A stretch of DNA of 64,000 nt from contig CAUYUJ010015688.1 of NCBI GenBank assembly GCA_963575745.1, positions 91,001 to 155,000 on the forward strand, read 5' to 3'. Source of the DNA: Prorocentrum cordatum. Taxonomy: Eukaryota; Sar; Dinophyceae; Prorocentrales; Prorocentraceae. Position 1 is the first letter of the stretch; each line of letters opens with the position of its first letter. The notes under the pieces were generated by a model. It saw nothing but the letters and a program-made list of their open reading frames with translations, did not search any database and was not told where the DNA came from. A program made the translations under genes and the position numbers. Shown here one piece after another: positions 1 to 10,107 of the stretch.

Positions 1-1197
1 AGCTGCTTGGAAATGGCGTTCTTGTTGGGGCCCCATCCGTCGCAGCACCTCGGCCACTCGAACGAGACGGCGAGCTGGGCGCCGGACTCCCTGCGCAGCC
101 GTGACATCGACTGCAGGAACAGGCCGAACATCTGCTTGGACTTGGCCCGGTCCCTTTTTTAACTTGGGGGTCTTGCTCGGGTCGATCTTGACGGCGAGTC
201 TTTGTAGCGATGTCCACGGCTGACAAGGAAACGCAGCGTGAACTCGCACACTCTAGCCTGCGGCAAGGTTCTTCCGGACCCTGCCCTCCAGCCTCTGGGC
301 CAAGAACTGCTTGGAGAGGTCGAAGCCTGGAAGGCCACGCGTGGCAGCAGCTCCTCCTTTCTTCTCCCAGACGGTGCTGAGCTTGCTGTCCGGGTTGCAG
401 CGCCACTCGTAGAGCGCGGCGCTGTTCGCTGTAGAGGTCGGGGTGGATCTGGTTGTAGACTTGCCCAGGTTAGTGATCAAGGCCTGGCCGATCTTGTGCG
501 GCTGGATGCCGTTCTTGCTGGCAACGAATGCTGAGCGCTTGCCGGCAATCAGCTGCGGCTTCGCCCCCTTCTTGAGCGCCCTCGCGCGCGGCTGCTCCTC
601 CTCCACGATGTTGGCCTCTGGTCCGAGGCGGCCGTTGGCGATGGCGCCCTGGTTGCGACTCAGGGTTGCGGGGTTGCCGAAGACGCAGTCCTAGCAGAAC
701 CTCGGTGGCTGCAGGCCTCGAAGGTCGTCTCGCCACAGGCGATGCAGTCCTGCAGGGGCTCGGTCACGCGCGTCGTGGGGTAGGTCGTCTGCGGCAGCGT
801 CGCTAGCGTGAGGTTCGGAGCTGGAGCTGCGGTGGAGCAGCAGACCAGGGCTGAGGCCACGGTCGAAAGTAGCCGCGACCCCTTCGGTCGGCGAGTCTGG
901 AGACGCCTCGGGACATTCAGATCCTTCTTCGTGACGAGATTGTTGATGGTGTCGATCGACCTCGTCGGTAGGCTGGTCGCCCGTCCTCGTCTTCCGACCC
1001 CGTCGGCCGGGCGCCTTCTCGACCTCCACGTATAGGGTATTGCCCAGCTGTCGCTTTCTTCCAGACGAGCTGGCCGCGCTGGGCGGTTGCTCCATGCCAG
1101 CGTCCTTGATGGCCTGCCAGTCCTCTGGCTGCAACTGGATTGCGGGGTGGCCCGCGGCGCTCGCGGTGAGCTCCTTGGTGGCGTCGCCGATGCGGAT
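1..1197 (-). pseudogene. E1 copia-type pol segment downstream of protease (partial)
   Basis: Continuation of element E1 beyond its protease, cut by the left window edge. One minus-strand frame near 150-5 reads SKQMFGLFLQSM and later FEWPRCCDGWGPNK. This resembles the segment that dinoflagellate copia polyproteins carry between protease and integrase, where an E-W-P or E-N-P motif is usual; that comparison is from memory of the family. Between 150 and 1197 short open stretches change frame several times (for example 1134-691 and 606-253), so this copy is decayed. No integrase or RT is inside the window. Product assignment is moderate for the last 150 bases and weak elsewhere. Confidence 0.45.
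680..692 (-). repeat. Possible E1 copy of the TGC-loop hairpin
   Basis: Minus strand AGGAC-TGC-GTCTT: a 5-bp stem (one G.T wobble) with the TGC triloop seen repeatedly in E2. In one frame it encodes D-C-V, as the E2 copies do. A single weak copy could be chance. Confidence 0.35.
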
Positions 1198-2427
1198 CTA
1201 GCCCTTCCAGAGAGAGATGTCGATCTTGGAAGGCTGGATGAAGTCGCGGCCGATGAGCAGGCCCAGCGCGGGGCTGTCCACGACGCTGAACACGACGCGG
1301 CCAGCCTGGCCGCGCAGCACAAGCGGCGCGGTGACGCGCAGCTTGCTTGGGAGAGTACCTCCGTTGCCGAACCTGTAGACCTCGTCCTCTGGCTCCTCTA
1401 GAATGTGGTCAGTTGGCCCCATCCTCGAAGGGGTGTCCTTGTAGTTGCCGCACCACTTTTTGCCTGAGACGCAGAAGAGGCAGGCGGCGTCGACCACGCC
1501 AGCGCCTTCTTTCGCGGGCACGTCGCTGCCGATCGCAACGTTCACGTTCGGCAGGTGGTGAACGAGCCGCTCCGAGACGCAAGCCTCTGGGGGCGGCGTG
1601 ACTGGCCCCTGCGGGCGCAAGGCGATCTCCTCGTCCGCGAACTGGACCTGCTCGGTGATGCGCGCCTGGCGCTGAGGGCGGCCTCCGCGACTTCCTCGCC
1701 CACCGCCCTCTGACTTACCGTCCTTGGGCGCAAACTTGCGAGCACCTGGCGCAGGGCGCTCCTTGTCCCCTGTCCAGTGCCCGGTCTCGCCGCGGCCCCG
1801 GCAAGACGTGCTCCTCCTGCGCTGGTCGACCCAAATCTGTAGCTTGGTCGGGCGGCGGGGCGGTGCGGACTTCGCCTTGCCGCGGCCCTCGAAGGCCTCC
1901 CAGGCCGATCTGATGGTGGCCATGGCCTCGGGAATAGCGGCAAGCTCCGCTGCGGCAGCTTCGACCTCGGCGGAGTCGTCGCCGTCGGACGGCTCGGAGA
2001 CGCCCACGTTGGAGGACTCGAGCTCGGCGCTGAAAGCCTCGAGCACCTGGCGAGCGATGTCCTGGGCGTCGGCCTCGTCCCCGTCGCCCTCCGCTTGCTC
2101 TTCGTCGTTCGCTTCGCCCGGCTCGTCGACGACGTTGGCAGAGCGCCCCCCGCGGCTGGAGGAAACGTCGCTGCGCCAGCCGCCTTGCGAGCGCGACTGG
2201 TTGGTCCATGACCTCGGCGGGGGAGCGCGGCGCTCCGACGCATGGGCGTCCGGGGGCATCCTGGCCAGCAGCCCGCGGACGCGCTGGTTGCCGCGGCGCT
2301 CGCCGGGCAAGTTGCCCGCGGCGCGGCCTTGCGCAGCAGGGGCCATCCCGCCGCATCGTCCAGCGCGTTGAGGTCCACCTCGTTCTCGCGTAGCTGCTGC
2401 AGTCCAATCTCGAAACGGATGGCCCAA
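1198..2427 (-). pseudogene. E1 gag C-terminus and retropepsin-like aspartic protease
   Basis: Open for 409 codons. In order: a basic/proline region; an acidic stretch at about residues 105-150; a degenerate zinc knuckle (C-R-G-R-G-E-T-G-H) lacking its last cysteine; and an aspartic protease-like domain at about residues 308-405. The active-site region reads VVDAACLFCVSG, with aspartate at about residue 313, and the C-terminal hydrophobic motif is LLIGRDFI. Related copia proteases have D-T-G, D-S-G or D-T-A here; D-A-A keeps the aspartate but not the Thr/Ser. The upstream capsid part lies in another frame, joined by a frameshift near 2340. The role would be polyprotein cleavage in virus-like particles, but this copy is probably inactive. 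Confidence 0.7.
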
Positions 2428-3566
2428 TCCGTCATGCGTACACCCTTGCGTCGGCGATGTTGAGTCGGCTCGAGAAACTTCTCGAGGGTCTCGCCCTTCT
2501 GCATGGGCTTCTGCTGACCCAGGCTCGCCTCCAGGTGCTGTAGAAAATTCTCAGTGCCGACATGGTTCCTATTGCGCTTCCTGTCGTCGGGGTCTTCAAT
2601 GTCTGCCGCGGCTGCAGAATGCAGCTGCGCCTCCGCCACGTTGAGTGCTGCGCCCCGGGCAGCCCCGCTGAGCTTCAGCACGAGCTTCGATGCGAGGCTG
2701 TGCGCCACGGCGAGGTTCTCGCTGAGCTTCCAGAGCTTGACCTCCTGCTTGTAATCTCTCCACTTTGATGGATCGCCATTCCAGGTTGGAGTGACGCTGT
2801 ATGCGTAGTTGTCTGTCATCTTGTCGATGATGCTGTAGTAGGCCGCGTCGCTGACACTGGCGTTGAAAGAGAAGTGGCTGGCGTTGCTGTCGCCGTCGTA
2901 GGAAAAGTAGCTAGCGTCGCTGACAGTGCTGTAGGAGAAGTAGCTGGCGTTGAAAGCGTAGTCGCTAGCGTCGCTGACAGTGGCGTAAGAGGCGTAGGAG
3001 GCGTAGGCGTCGAAGGCGTAGTCGCTAGTGTCGCTGACACTGGCGTAGGAGAGGTCAGGGTAGGCGTAGTAGCGGGCGTCGCTGACGCTGGCGCTGGAAA
3101 AGTAGACGTTGAAGTTGTAGTCGCTGGCGTCGCTGACGCTTGCGTTGGAGAAGTAGGCGTTGGAGGCGTAGGTGCTGGACTCGCTGACGCTGGCGTTGGA
3201 GTTGGCGGGGTCGGCGTAGATGCTGGCGTCGCTGACGCTGGCGTGGGAAATGTAGGCGTTAATGCTAGCGTCGCTGACGCTGGCGTAGGCGCTGAGCAAC
3301 AGCGCGAGGAAGCCGCTGGGCTCCGATTCCAATACGGATAGACGTGTCGCAGACGCCGTCGTTGCAATATGTACGGCCCCGCGGGCCGGGATAGCGAGCC
3401 TCGCTCCAAGCTGCCACTGCGATGTGGAGGACTCGCGCTGATAATGTTTTCTCGCTCTGCGCGGCAGAGGTACACGTAGCTCTACGGCCAAGGGCCCTAT
3501 TAGAGAAAAGCGGCGGCGGTAGGGATAACTACGAACAGGGAAAAAGAGAACAAGGAATGTAACCAC
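2340..3566 (-). pseudogene. E1 gag N-terminal and capsid-like region with Ser/Tyr/Asn repeats
   Basis: The first ~400 codons of the frame starting at 3566. Residues ~100-260 are a low-complexity array of SVSDAS-type units rich in Ser, Tyr, Asn, Ala and Phe. A gag-like segment follows, beginning TPTWNGDPSKWRDYKQEV and rich in helices (KLWKLSENLAVAHSLASKLV). The W-N-G-D-P-x-x-W-x-x-Y pattern is typical of copia-type Gag in dinoflagellates (recalled). Near 2340 the sensible reading moves to the frame of the 2427-1198 reading. The start at 3566 is simply the first in-frame start codon; the true start is uncertain. Structural protein of a retrotransposon particle by inference. Confidence 0.6.
2820..3310 (-). 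repeat. Coding tandem repeat inside E1 gag
   Basis: About twenty imperfect copies of a unit whose plus strand reads roughly gcgtcgctgacgctggcgt. Each encodes S-V-S-D-A-(S/R) plus a variable Y/N/F-rich tail. Unit length varies in multiples of three, so the frame stays open. Confidence 0.8.
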
Positions 3567-3639
3567 AGGGCCCTCGAGGCTTCTGGGGGGGATCCCTCTC
3601 GGGCCTCTTACATTCCTGGGGAGTGAGCTTGATTCGCAT

Positions 3640-3755
3640 AACTCTGGGTATGAATACGTCTGAATGTGAGTCAGTCTGTGTATGAGAAAGTCTGGGTATG
3701 AGGAGGAGAAAGGGAATATAAGGAGAAGGAGAAGTCGGCGGCGCCCAAGAAATAA
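3640..3755. repeat. Direct repeat flanking the 3.8-5.6 kb repeat block, copy 1
   Basis: Shares with 5608-5728 the segment tgtgagtcagtctgtgtatg, a purine-rich run and the end block agtcggcggcg(c/t)ccaagaaataa. The two copies are in the same orientation and bracket ~1.85 kb of tandem repeats. Confidence 0.75.
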
Positions 3756-3790
3756 TTACTAACTGCGTGGAGTTCCCCATATGTGCATCT
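3754..3790. repeat. ~37-bp motif shared with 63910-63946
   Basis: Contains gtggagttccccatatgtgc followed by atct. The same motif with few differences lies at the right window edge. Here it sits ~190 bp upstream of E1 gag; there it sits just upstream of the E3 gag fragment. It could be a shared leader or LTR-edge sequence of the two copia-type elements. Confidence 0.6.
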
Positions 3791-3947
3791 ATTCGCATGG
3801 ACCTGTCCGCCGTGAGTGTCAAGGCGCAAGAACTTTCAAATATAAACGGGTCTCAGTTGTGACGGTCTGGACATGAATCTAACTGCGAATGAATTGGACG
3901 GTGAATGAGCCTCAGTAGTACGAGCGCGTCTCTGCGCATGCGCATGG

Positions 3948-4030
3948 GGCCTCCTGGGGCCTCCTGAAACCTACTGGGGTTTCCTGGGGTCTCCAGGAGC
4001 CTCTTGGGGCCTCCTGCGACCTCCTAGGGA
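3948..4030. repeat. Short CCTCCTGGGG-type repeats, block 1
   Basis: Irregular ~10-11-bp units of the form ggcctcctgg with point changes. The same family recurs at 4318-4570. Non-coding. Confidence 0.75.
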
Positions 4031-4039
4031 GGTTTCGTG

Positions 4040-4310
4040 CCCCAGGAGAGGCCCAATCTATAGCAACAGACGTACATAGAACATTGCGGATTCGAGCCAC
4101 AGGAGAAGGGCAATCTATAGGAACACACGTAAAACACCAAGGACTCGCGCCCCAGGCGAGGCCCAAGATATAGGAGCACAAGTAAAACATGTAGGATTGT
4201 GTACACAGGAGAAGGACAATCTATAGAAACATACGTATAACATCAAGGAATCGTGCTCCAAGTGAGGCCCAATCGATACGAGCATACGTAAAACACATTG
4301 GATTGGAGCC
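4040..4310. repeat. ~54-bp tandem repeat, five copies
   Basis: Units are marked by caatctatag-like cores at about 4054, 4111, 4163, 4217 and 4270, each followed by acgtaaaaca and preceded by caggaga. A related piece (aggagaagacaatctataac) occurs at 47174-47193, linking this block to the 47-kb region. Confidence 0.75.
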
Positions 4311-4317
4311 ACTCCTG

Positions 4318-4570
4318 TTGCGTTCTGAGGCCGCCTGCTCCTGGGGCCTCTCGGGGCCTCCTGTTGCCTTCCGAGGCCTCCTGGCGCTTCCTGTGGCCTC
4401 CTGGGGCCTACTGTTGCTTCCTGAGGCCTTCTAGAGCTTCCTGGGGCCTCCTGGAGCCTCTTGGACATCCTGTTGCCTCTTGAGTCTTTCTGTGGTTTCC
4501 TGATGCCTCCTGGGACCTCATGTGGTCTCCCGGGGCCTCCTGGAGCCTCCTGTGGCATCCTGAAAAGAAT
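4318..4570. repeat. Short CCTCCTGGGG-type repeats, block 2
   Basis: About 24 irregular copies of a 10-12-bp unit (gcctcctgtgg, gcctcctgggg). Same family as 3948-4030, separated from it by the 54-bp repeat array. Confidence 0.75.
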
Positions 4571-4589
4571 CTGCGCCCACGAGCCTGGC

Positions 4590-5525
4590 CACCAAAACAG
4601 GCAAACCGATCGAGACATCCTCACAATCTGGCCCACCTGGGACGTGACAGTGAGCGTTTCGCTCGAGACATCCTCCAATTCTGCTCCGATAACGAATGAT
4701 GTTGGGACAGAAAACAAGCAAACCGCTTTATGCATCCCCACAAAACGGCCGCGAACGGGACCGTGAGATAACCCCTGGCTGCTCTCCCTAGGGACGTGAA
4801 AATGAGCGCCTCGCTCGAGACATCCTCCAAATCTGCTCCGAACGCGAAGGATGTTGGGACAGAAAACAAACACACCGCTTGAGACACTCCCACAAAACAG
4901 TCGCGAACGGGATCGTGAGATAACCCCTGGCGGCTCCCCTTAGGGGGTTGAAAATGAACGCCTCGCTTCAGACATCCTCCAAATCTGCTCCGAACGCGAA
5001 GGAAATTGGGACAGAAAACAAGCAAACCGCTTGAGACATCCCCACAAAACGGCCGCGAACGGGACCGTGAGATAACCCCTGGTTGCTCCCCTTAGGGGGA
5101 TGAGAATGAGCGCCTCGCTCGGGACATCCTCCACATCTGCTCCGGAAACGAAGGATGCAGGGACAGAAAACGCGCAAACCGCTGGATGCATCCCCACAAA
5201 ACGGCCGCGAACGGGACGGTGAGGTAACCCCTCGGCTGCTCTCCTTAAGGAGGTGAAAATGAGCGCCTCGCTCGGGACATCCTCCAACTGTGCTCTGAAA
5301 GCGAAGGACGTTGGGACAGAAAACGATCAAACCGCTTCAAACATTCCCACAAAACGGCCGCGAACGGGACCGTGAGATAACCCATGGCGGCTCCCATTAG
5401 GGGGGCGAAACTGAGCGCCTCGCTCGAGACATCCTCCAAATCTGCTCCGAAAGCAAAGGATGGTGGGACAGAGAACAGGCCAACCGCTTGAGGCATCCCA
5501 GCAAAACGGCCGCGAACGGGGCGCG
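4590..5525. repeat. ~153-bp tandem repeat, six copies
   Basis: The anchor caaaacggccgcgaacggga recurs at about 4740, 4894, 5045, 5197, 5349 and 5508. Each unit contains cgcctcgctcgagacatcct, gggacagaaaac and gtgagataacccctgg. The first part matches a motif clustered at 46.9-48.7 kb. Minus-strand open stretches here simply read through the repeat. Confidence 0.85.
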
Positions 5526-5607
5526 CGTGAGTCTCAGCATGAGAAATCCGAGTGGGAGTAGGTATGAGTATGAACAGTTCTGAGTATGAATAATTTTGTG
5601 CATGAGT

Positions 5608-5728
5608 AAATCTGGGTATGCGTAGGTCTGAATGTGAGTCAGTCTGTGTATGAGTAAGTCTGGGGATGAGGAGGAGAGGGGAGGAGAAGGAGAAGAAAGA
5701 GGATAAGTCGGCGGCGTCCAAGAAATAA
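5608..5728. repeat. Direct repeat flanking the 3.8-5.6 kb repeat block, copy 2
   Basis: Partner of 3640-3755, same orientation. It ends with agtcggcggcgtccaagaaa. Confidence 0.75.
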
Positions 5729-5729
5729 C

Positions 5730-5880
5730 ACGAACCCCATCTTAGGAATAGGGGAACAAAACCCCCATCTTAGGGTATGGGGAACAAGAGCCCCATCTTA
5801 GGAGATGTGGCATAACAAAAACCCCAGATCAGGAAATGGGGAACTAGCAAGCAACCCATCTTAGGATATGGGGAACAAAA
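5730..5880. repeat. ~35-bp tandem repeat with internal inverted repeat, five copies
   Basis: Units read roughly ccccatcttaggatatgggg plus aacaaaa. Each unit has complementary ends (CCCAT/ATGGG), so single strands could fold into a small hairpin. Confidence 0.75.
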
Positions 5881-5927
5881 ACGCACGCCGTGCTTGCTTC
5901 CACGATGTGAGCATGTCTGCGGGATGA

Positions 5928-6025
5928 AGATGAAGAGGAGGAGGAGGCGGAGGAGGAGGAGGAGGAGGATACTAAGCAGGAGGAGGAGGCGGAGGAGGAG
6001 GAGGAAAAGGAGGAGGAGGGGGCTA
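5928..6025. repeat. GGA-rich purine tract
   Basis: Almost pure (gga)n/(agg)n on the plus strand. It translates to poly-Ser on the minus strand and poly-Arg on the plus strand; I treat both as non-coding. Confidence 0.85.
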
Positions 6026-6504
6026 GAAATGGAGATGTGGAAGGCAAACCATATTTTCCGTAGAGGGAACAGTAAAGCGATGTGTGGCGTGTGCGCGGGC
6101 GTGGTGGAGGATCCTTGAGATCCATTGTGGCAGCGGCAAGGACAGGGTGAGAAACAGGCAAATCAAGACAACCGACCGTTCGAGTTTGGTGCGCAACCGA
6201 GTCCGTCGCGTTTCCTGCCGTCAAGCAGACAGCTGCAGAAAATGGCTCCACATACCGCCATGCGCATGACAAGCCTGACTGGCCGCCAGTGGGCAGGTTC
6301 ACTTGATTTCGACAGGCCCCCAGGTCGGCGGCAGCCCAAGGGCACGTTGCCCCCGCGCGGCGTCAACCGCAAAAACAGTTCACGCTGCCGATGGAGGTAA
6401 TCCCTCCAAGAGCGCGCGGGGCCAGCAGACGCAGGCTAATCTACCCCCCCGCCTGTAAGAATGCAAAACTATTAGAGGGGCGCCGCCAAAAGCCCGCGAG
6501 CTGC
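6026..6504. other. Spacer without recognisable gene
   Basis: No recognisable product. Bases 6123-6190 resemble 18360-18431 (shared gacagggtgagaa and accgttcga). This may be a small dispersed repeat, as both copies lie beside GGA tracts. Confidence 0.4.
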
Positions 6505-6517
6505 CGGACGCAGTCCG
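6505..6517 (-). repeat. E2 hairpin: CGGAC-TGC-GTCCG
   Basis: Perfect 5-bp stem, triloop TGC. The CGG/CCG outer pairs differ from the GCG/CGC type and co-vary. Lies just downstream of the E2 RNase H end. Confidence 0.7.
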
Positions 6518-6661
6518 AGCAAGCCCGCTCACTTGGGGGCTCTACTTGTCAATCTCGCGCGTGGGTGCCTGCGTGTGCTGGGGCACGCGTCCTGCCCTCA
6601 ATGGGCCAATGCGGCTCTTGGATGCATCCGCGCCCCGACTCCGCGTGACCTCGTGGCGCAG

Positions 6662-7110
6662 TCACAAGGAGACATCTCCATATTTCTGCGTGAGCGAACT
6701 GCGCTGCGAGCTCGGGGCGACCTCCTTCAGCTGCTCGTCACTTAACTTGACCCATGCGCGGTCATAGCTGATCTGGCCGCCCATGAGGATTGGCTCTCGG
6801 CCCATGCTGCCCTTGGGCATGAGGTCGGCCCGCGCGCCCCGAGCGTCGCGCCAGTGCAAGCTGCTCGGTGCGCAGCTGGTCGGCTAACCGCCGCAGGTGG
6901 CAAACAATGCTATTCTCGGACGGCGGACGGACCGGGTCCATGAGCAGGGCGCTGAAGAAGGACGTGCCATCGATGGCGATGTCAGCAGGGATCGGGTGAC
7001 CTCCTTCACCCCTCAGCCCCCTGACCTCCTCGGCAGAGGCGGGGCCGTGCACCGTCTCGTGCAGCGTGGGCAGGCGCGCCTGCTGACTGTCTGGCGCTCC
7101 GCATGCTGCT
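6662..7110 (-). pseudogene. E2 RNase H, C-terminal half (copia type)
   Basis: Frames from 7052 and 6859 together give the end of a copia RNase H: ADIAIDGTSFFSALL (third catalytic Asp in IDGTS), then HLRRLADQLRTEQL. After a frameshift near 6850 comes HWRDARGARADLMPKGSMGRE, matching the W-x-D-T-R-D-x-x-A-D-x-L-T-K-G block of copia RNase H (family pattern recalled). It stops at 6662. The role would be degrading RNA in RNA:DNA hybrids during reverse transcription. Frameshifts make this copy inactive. Confidence 0.65.
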
Positions 7111-7898
7111 GGCAGTTCGGAGCCGGACCAGGATCTGCACGCGCGCTCGCGCGATCGCCTCGCTCCGCCCGGCCGAGACGCGCGTGCGCGGCTCCGCTCG
7201 CGCCGCGCCCTGACTCCCCCTCCCTGTTGAATGGCCCGTCGCTGTGCGCGTTGACTGGCCCAGCGCGCCCCATTGACGGAAATGCGATGCGCCCCTCAAT
7301 CTCCTTCGCGGCCTGAACGACGGAGTGGAGCTGCATCGCGCGTCGGACGAGTAGCTTGTCATTGGCCGTCTGCGGGGCGACGATGTACGCCGCGACGCGA
7401 AGCTGGGCGATCAGGGCGCATGGGCCGCCGCTCCCAAGGGGGGACAAAGACGTCAGGAAACTGCCCACCGGCCGTCGCGGTCGACCACGCGGTCGGCGTG
7501 CTGGAAGGGATCGGAGCGTCGGTGTACTCGTCCTGGTCGAGCGCCGCGGTGCCATCGGCGCAGCGGTGCCGTTGCGCTCCGCAGTTGGCGAAGTCGTCGC
7601 AGTCGCCCTCCATCTCGCCGAGGGCGCCCTCGATGTGGCTGATAAGCTGGTCGACGTGTTCCTTGCGACCAGCGATCTTCAGATCGTCAACCTGCCTGGG
7701 CAACGTGGGCGCTAGCTCCGAGCCGCCAGCAGCGCCGCTGCCGGGCGTCGCGCGCTTGACCTCGATCTCCGGGCCGCGCTGCCCGTCGAAGCCGTCGCGG
7801 CCGGACATCTGTCTGGAGATGGCCGCGCTGCCAGGTGGCATGGTGCAGGTTGCCCCTCGAGGTGCTTCGCCGTGCTCCCGCACCGCTGCGTGGGCCAT
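7111..7898 (-). pseudogene. E2 reverse transcriptase (motif C) and start of RNase H
   Basis: The frame from 7898 reads PTLPRQVDDLKIAGRKEHVD, the copia RT motif C (x-V-D-D-L-K), followed by CDDFANCGAQRHRCADG and LDQDEYTDA, which match the post-motif-C block (F-x-N-C-G-x-R-x-x-x-x-x-D-G, L-D-Q-x-x-Y). In the overlapping frame from 7555, LRVAAYIVAPQTANDKLLVR and VNAHSDGPFNRE continue into the connection and first RNase H aspartate. At least one frameshift near 7480. Motif A upstream is not clearly readable. Confidence 0.7.
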
Positions 7899-7923
7899 GC
7901 CTTGGATGGGCGCCCCCTCGACG

Positions 7924-8830
7924 TCAACGGGGGCGTGCGCCCGGTCGGGGTGGCGCGCCGCCTCTGGGGATCCATGGCGGGCGCTGAGCTGCGCCCCCCC
8001 GGCGAAAATCCCCGGGGCTCAGGCGCCCGTGTCGCGGAAGCCCCTCAGCGCCATGCGGCGCCAGCTGCTCCTGGCTGTCGTGACTTCTGATCCCATCTGG
8101 TGCTTCTTCCACTGAAGACATGTCTGCTGCCCATTTCGTATCGGGCACCCCTGGAGAGGCCGCCCCCCGGAACCTTCGCGCTTGATCTAGATGGTGAGCT
8201 CCTCGAGGACGGCCGCTGCGACTTCTTTCGGCGGTCTCGACGCTGCCTCTTTGGACAGAAAGAAAGTCGACGTCGCGCTCGATGGCCGCGGTCTTGGCGG
8301 CGGCGTCGATGTTGCGCGCAACTGTCTGAGGAGCACCGGCGACGCAGTCGCCGGGCGCAGCCCCGCGGAAGCGCGGGGACGCCTCGGGCACCTCTGGATC
8401 AAGGCGCAACCCCACATGTCCACCGACATCGTCCTCCCCCACTAGCGCGGCATAGTCGCCCAAGGAGGCCCGCGCAAGAAGTGGTGGTGCTGCGCGATGA
8501 TTCTCTGGCGCTGGCGCTGCGTCTCGAGGTGCCAGGGCCGCTCGCGCGGCCAGCGGCCTGGGCCTAGGTCGGCCGCGGCGCGCTCGACGACAGCGGAGAT
8601 CTCATGCTGGCTGTCGGCGCTCTCCAGCCCCTCCAGCTCCTGGGTCAGATCTTCTGCCGCCTCGACTTCAGTCCAAACTGCTAACGTCGCCGATTGGATG
8701 CGGCCGGAGATGTCGCAGCCCGTCTCCTCTGGCATAGCCGACAGGTCTGATGGCGATCCACCTTCGGTGGTGCTGGTGGCGTCCTCGGGAAGAGGACGGG
8801 TTTTGTCCAGGCCCTGTCCGGCGTCTCGCC
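7924..8830 (-). pseudogene. E2 segment between integrase and RT palm
   Basis: Two long frames (8463-7924 and 9080-8442) overlap. Contents include an acidic stretch (WTEVEAAEDLTQELEGLESA) and APGDCVAGAPQTVARNIDAA. Position fits the integrase-RT linker and RT fingers of a copia polyprotein, but I cannot see the RT motif A. Assignment is by position only. Confidence 0.4.
8336..8354 (-). repeat. E2 hairpin: 8-bp stem CCGGCGAC, loop TGC
   Basis: The longest member: CCGGCGAC-TGC-GTCGCCGG on the minus strand, perfect pairing. Encodes P-G-D-C-V-A in the open frame. Confidence 0.8.
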
Positions 8831-8839
8831 ATTGACGGC

Positions 8840-9597
8840 TCATCGCCAGAGATAAACTGGATGAAACAAGGTTCCTTCCCATGCTCGCCGATGAACTGGC
8901 GCGCGTCGAACGTGGCGCCGTTGGAGTGGATCTGGTGGGCGTCGGCAGCGTTCCGATGGGAGCCGCCAAATGGCCAGGCTGCGGGTGCATTCTGGGAATT
9001 GCCCACGCATCTGTCCGCCACTGAGGTCGCGCAGCGCGAACGCCAGGCAGTGGGAAGCACCTGCGGGGCAAATGGCGCATGGCTTCGAGAACGTCTGCCC
9101 GGTGAGCGGCGCGCTCCTGGTGTCATCCCAGCGGCCGAAGGTCCTGGCCTCGGGGCCTGGTGTCACGCGGCCCATCTCGTCGATGATGGCACCGATGAAG
9201 GCCCGGGCGTCTTGCAATCTGCAGACCATCTCGGCTCGGCGGCACTTGGCCGTCATTTTGCCTCGGGCCTAATTGTGGGCGCGACTGTCCCAGGGCCCGC
9301 CCAGTCTCACGCATCATTGGTGCTTGGCGGCCTCCGGATCTCCACCTGGCCGCCCGCGGCGGCGCGGGCCCTGAGGGCGCGGTTGGCGCGTGCGATCGAT
9401 GTGGCTTCGATCGTGCGTTGCAGGGCTATCTCTCGCACGCGCCGCTGCAATCGTCTGGGCTGCACGCCCCCGCCTGCGGGAGGTTCGGCGCCGGCGGCGC
9501 GGTCGCCGGATGCCTCGCCCTGCTCGTTTGTTTCGCGCGGTGGCAGCATGGGCGGCTGCCGTCCGAAGACGACGCTACATGGCGCAACGCCGCCCAT
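8840..9597 (-). pseudogene. E2 integrase C-terminal region
   Basis: The frame from 9597 reads MGGVAPCSVVFGRQPPMLPP, then RVREIALQRTIEATSIARANRALR. This is the G-G-x-x-P-x-x-x-V-F-G-R-x-P and R-V-R-E-I-A block that follows the catalytic core in dinoflagellate copia integrases (recalled). After a frameshift near 9300, the frame from 9256 reads CRLQDARAFIGAIIDEMG, fitting the post-integrase linker. No complete DDE core is present: the sequence where it should be is occupied by the 9659-10052 repeat. Confidence 0.6.
9491..9509 (-). repeat. E2 hairpin variant, loop CGC
   Basis: Minus strand CCGGCGAC-CGC-GCCGCCGG, 8-bp stem with one mismatch. The loop has C for T. Encodes G-D-R-A-A-G-A, a changed version of G-D-C-V-A-G-A. 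Confidence 0.6.
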
Positions 9598-9658
9598 GTG
9601 GGCGAGGATGTTGCCGGCAAAGATGGCGCATGCTAGAGCGGAGGTGAAGTCCGCAACT

Positions 9659-10052
9659 CACCGGCCCAACGGGCCAGAGGCGCGTTAAGATCTCCAGTAA
9701 CTACTTATCAATATTTCTAGTTCGCGCGCGCGGGGCGGCACCTGGGGGGCCCCGGGCGAAGAGTGCCCCGGCCGATCCCCGGCTGACTCCCGGGCGATCC
9801 CCAGGGGGGAGGCTATTTGCGGCCATCCCTCGCGAGGATCGCGGCCTCCGAGGGGGGGGGGTGGGCTGCCAGCGATTGCCCCCCCTCCCACCCCAGGGGG
9901 CCCCCAAGAGCACCCCAAGAGGCCCCAGGGGGGCCCAATGCGCCGCCAGGGGGCCCGAAGACACCCCCAAAAAGCCCCCAAGAGGCCCCCAAGACGGCCC
10001 CAAGAGGCCCCAAATAGCGCTCCAGGGCCGGCAGAATGAGCGAAGCGATAAA
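9659..10052. mobile_element. ~390-bp interspersed repeat, copy 1 (inside E2 integrase)
   Basis: Starts ccggcccaacgggccagagg, continues with actacttatcaatatttcta, gcgcgcgcggggcgg, and a 10-mer field (ccccaagaggcc), and ends agcgaagcgat. A second copy with the same order and orientation is at 34228-34603. No coding capacity. The shared boundaries and insertion inside an integrase suggest a non-autonomous mobile element; no terminal inverted repeats or target duplication are obvious. Confidence 0.75.
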
Positions 10053-10107
10053 ATAATGCCCTCGCGCAGCTGGCCCTCCGCTGCGCGCGGGCGTGACCTC
10101 CTGACCA

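Noticed and set aside
5844-6302. Poly-Ser reading of 152 codons on the minus strand
   Set aside because: Most of it is the GGA tract read backwards; the rest shows no motif.
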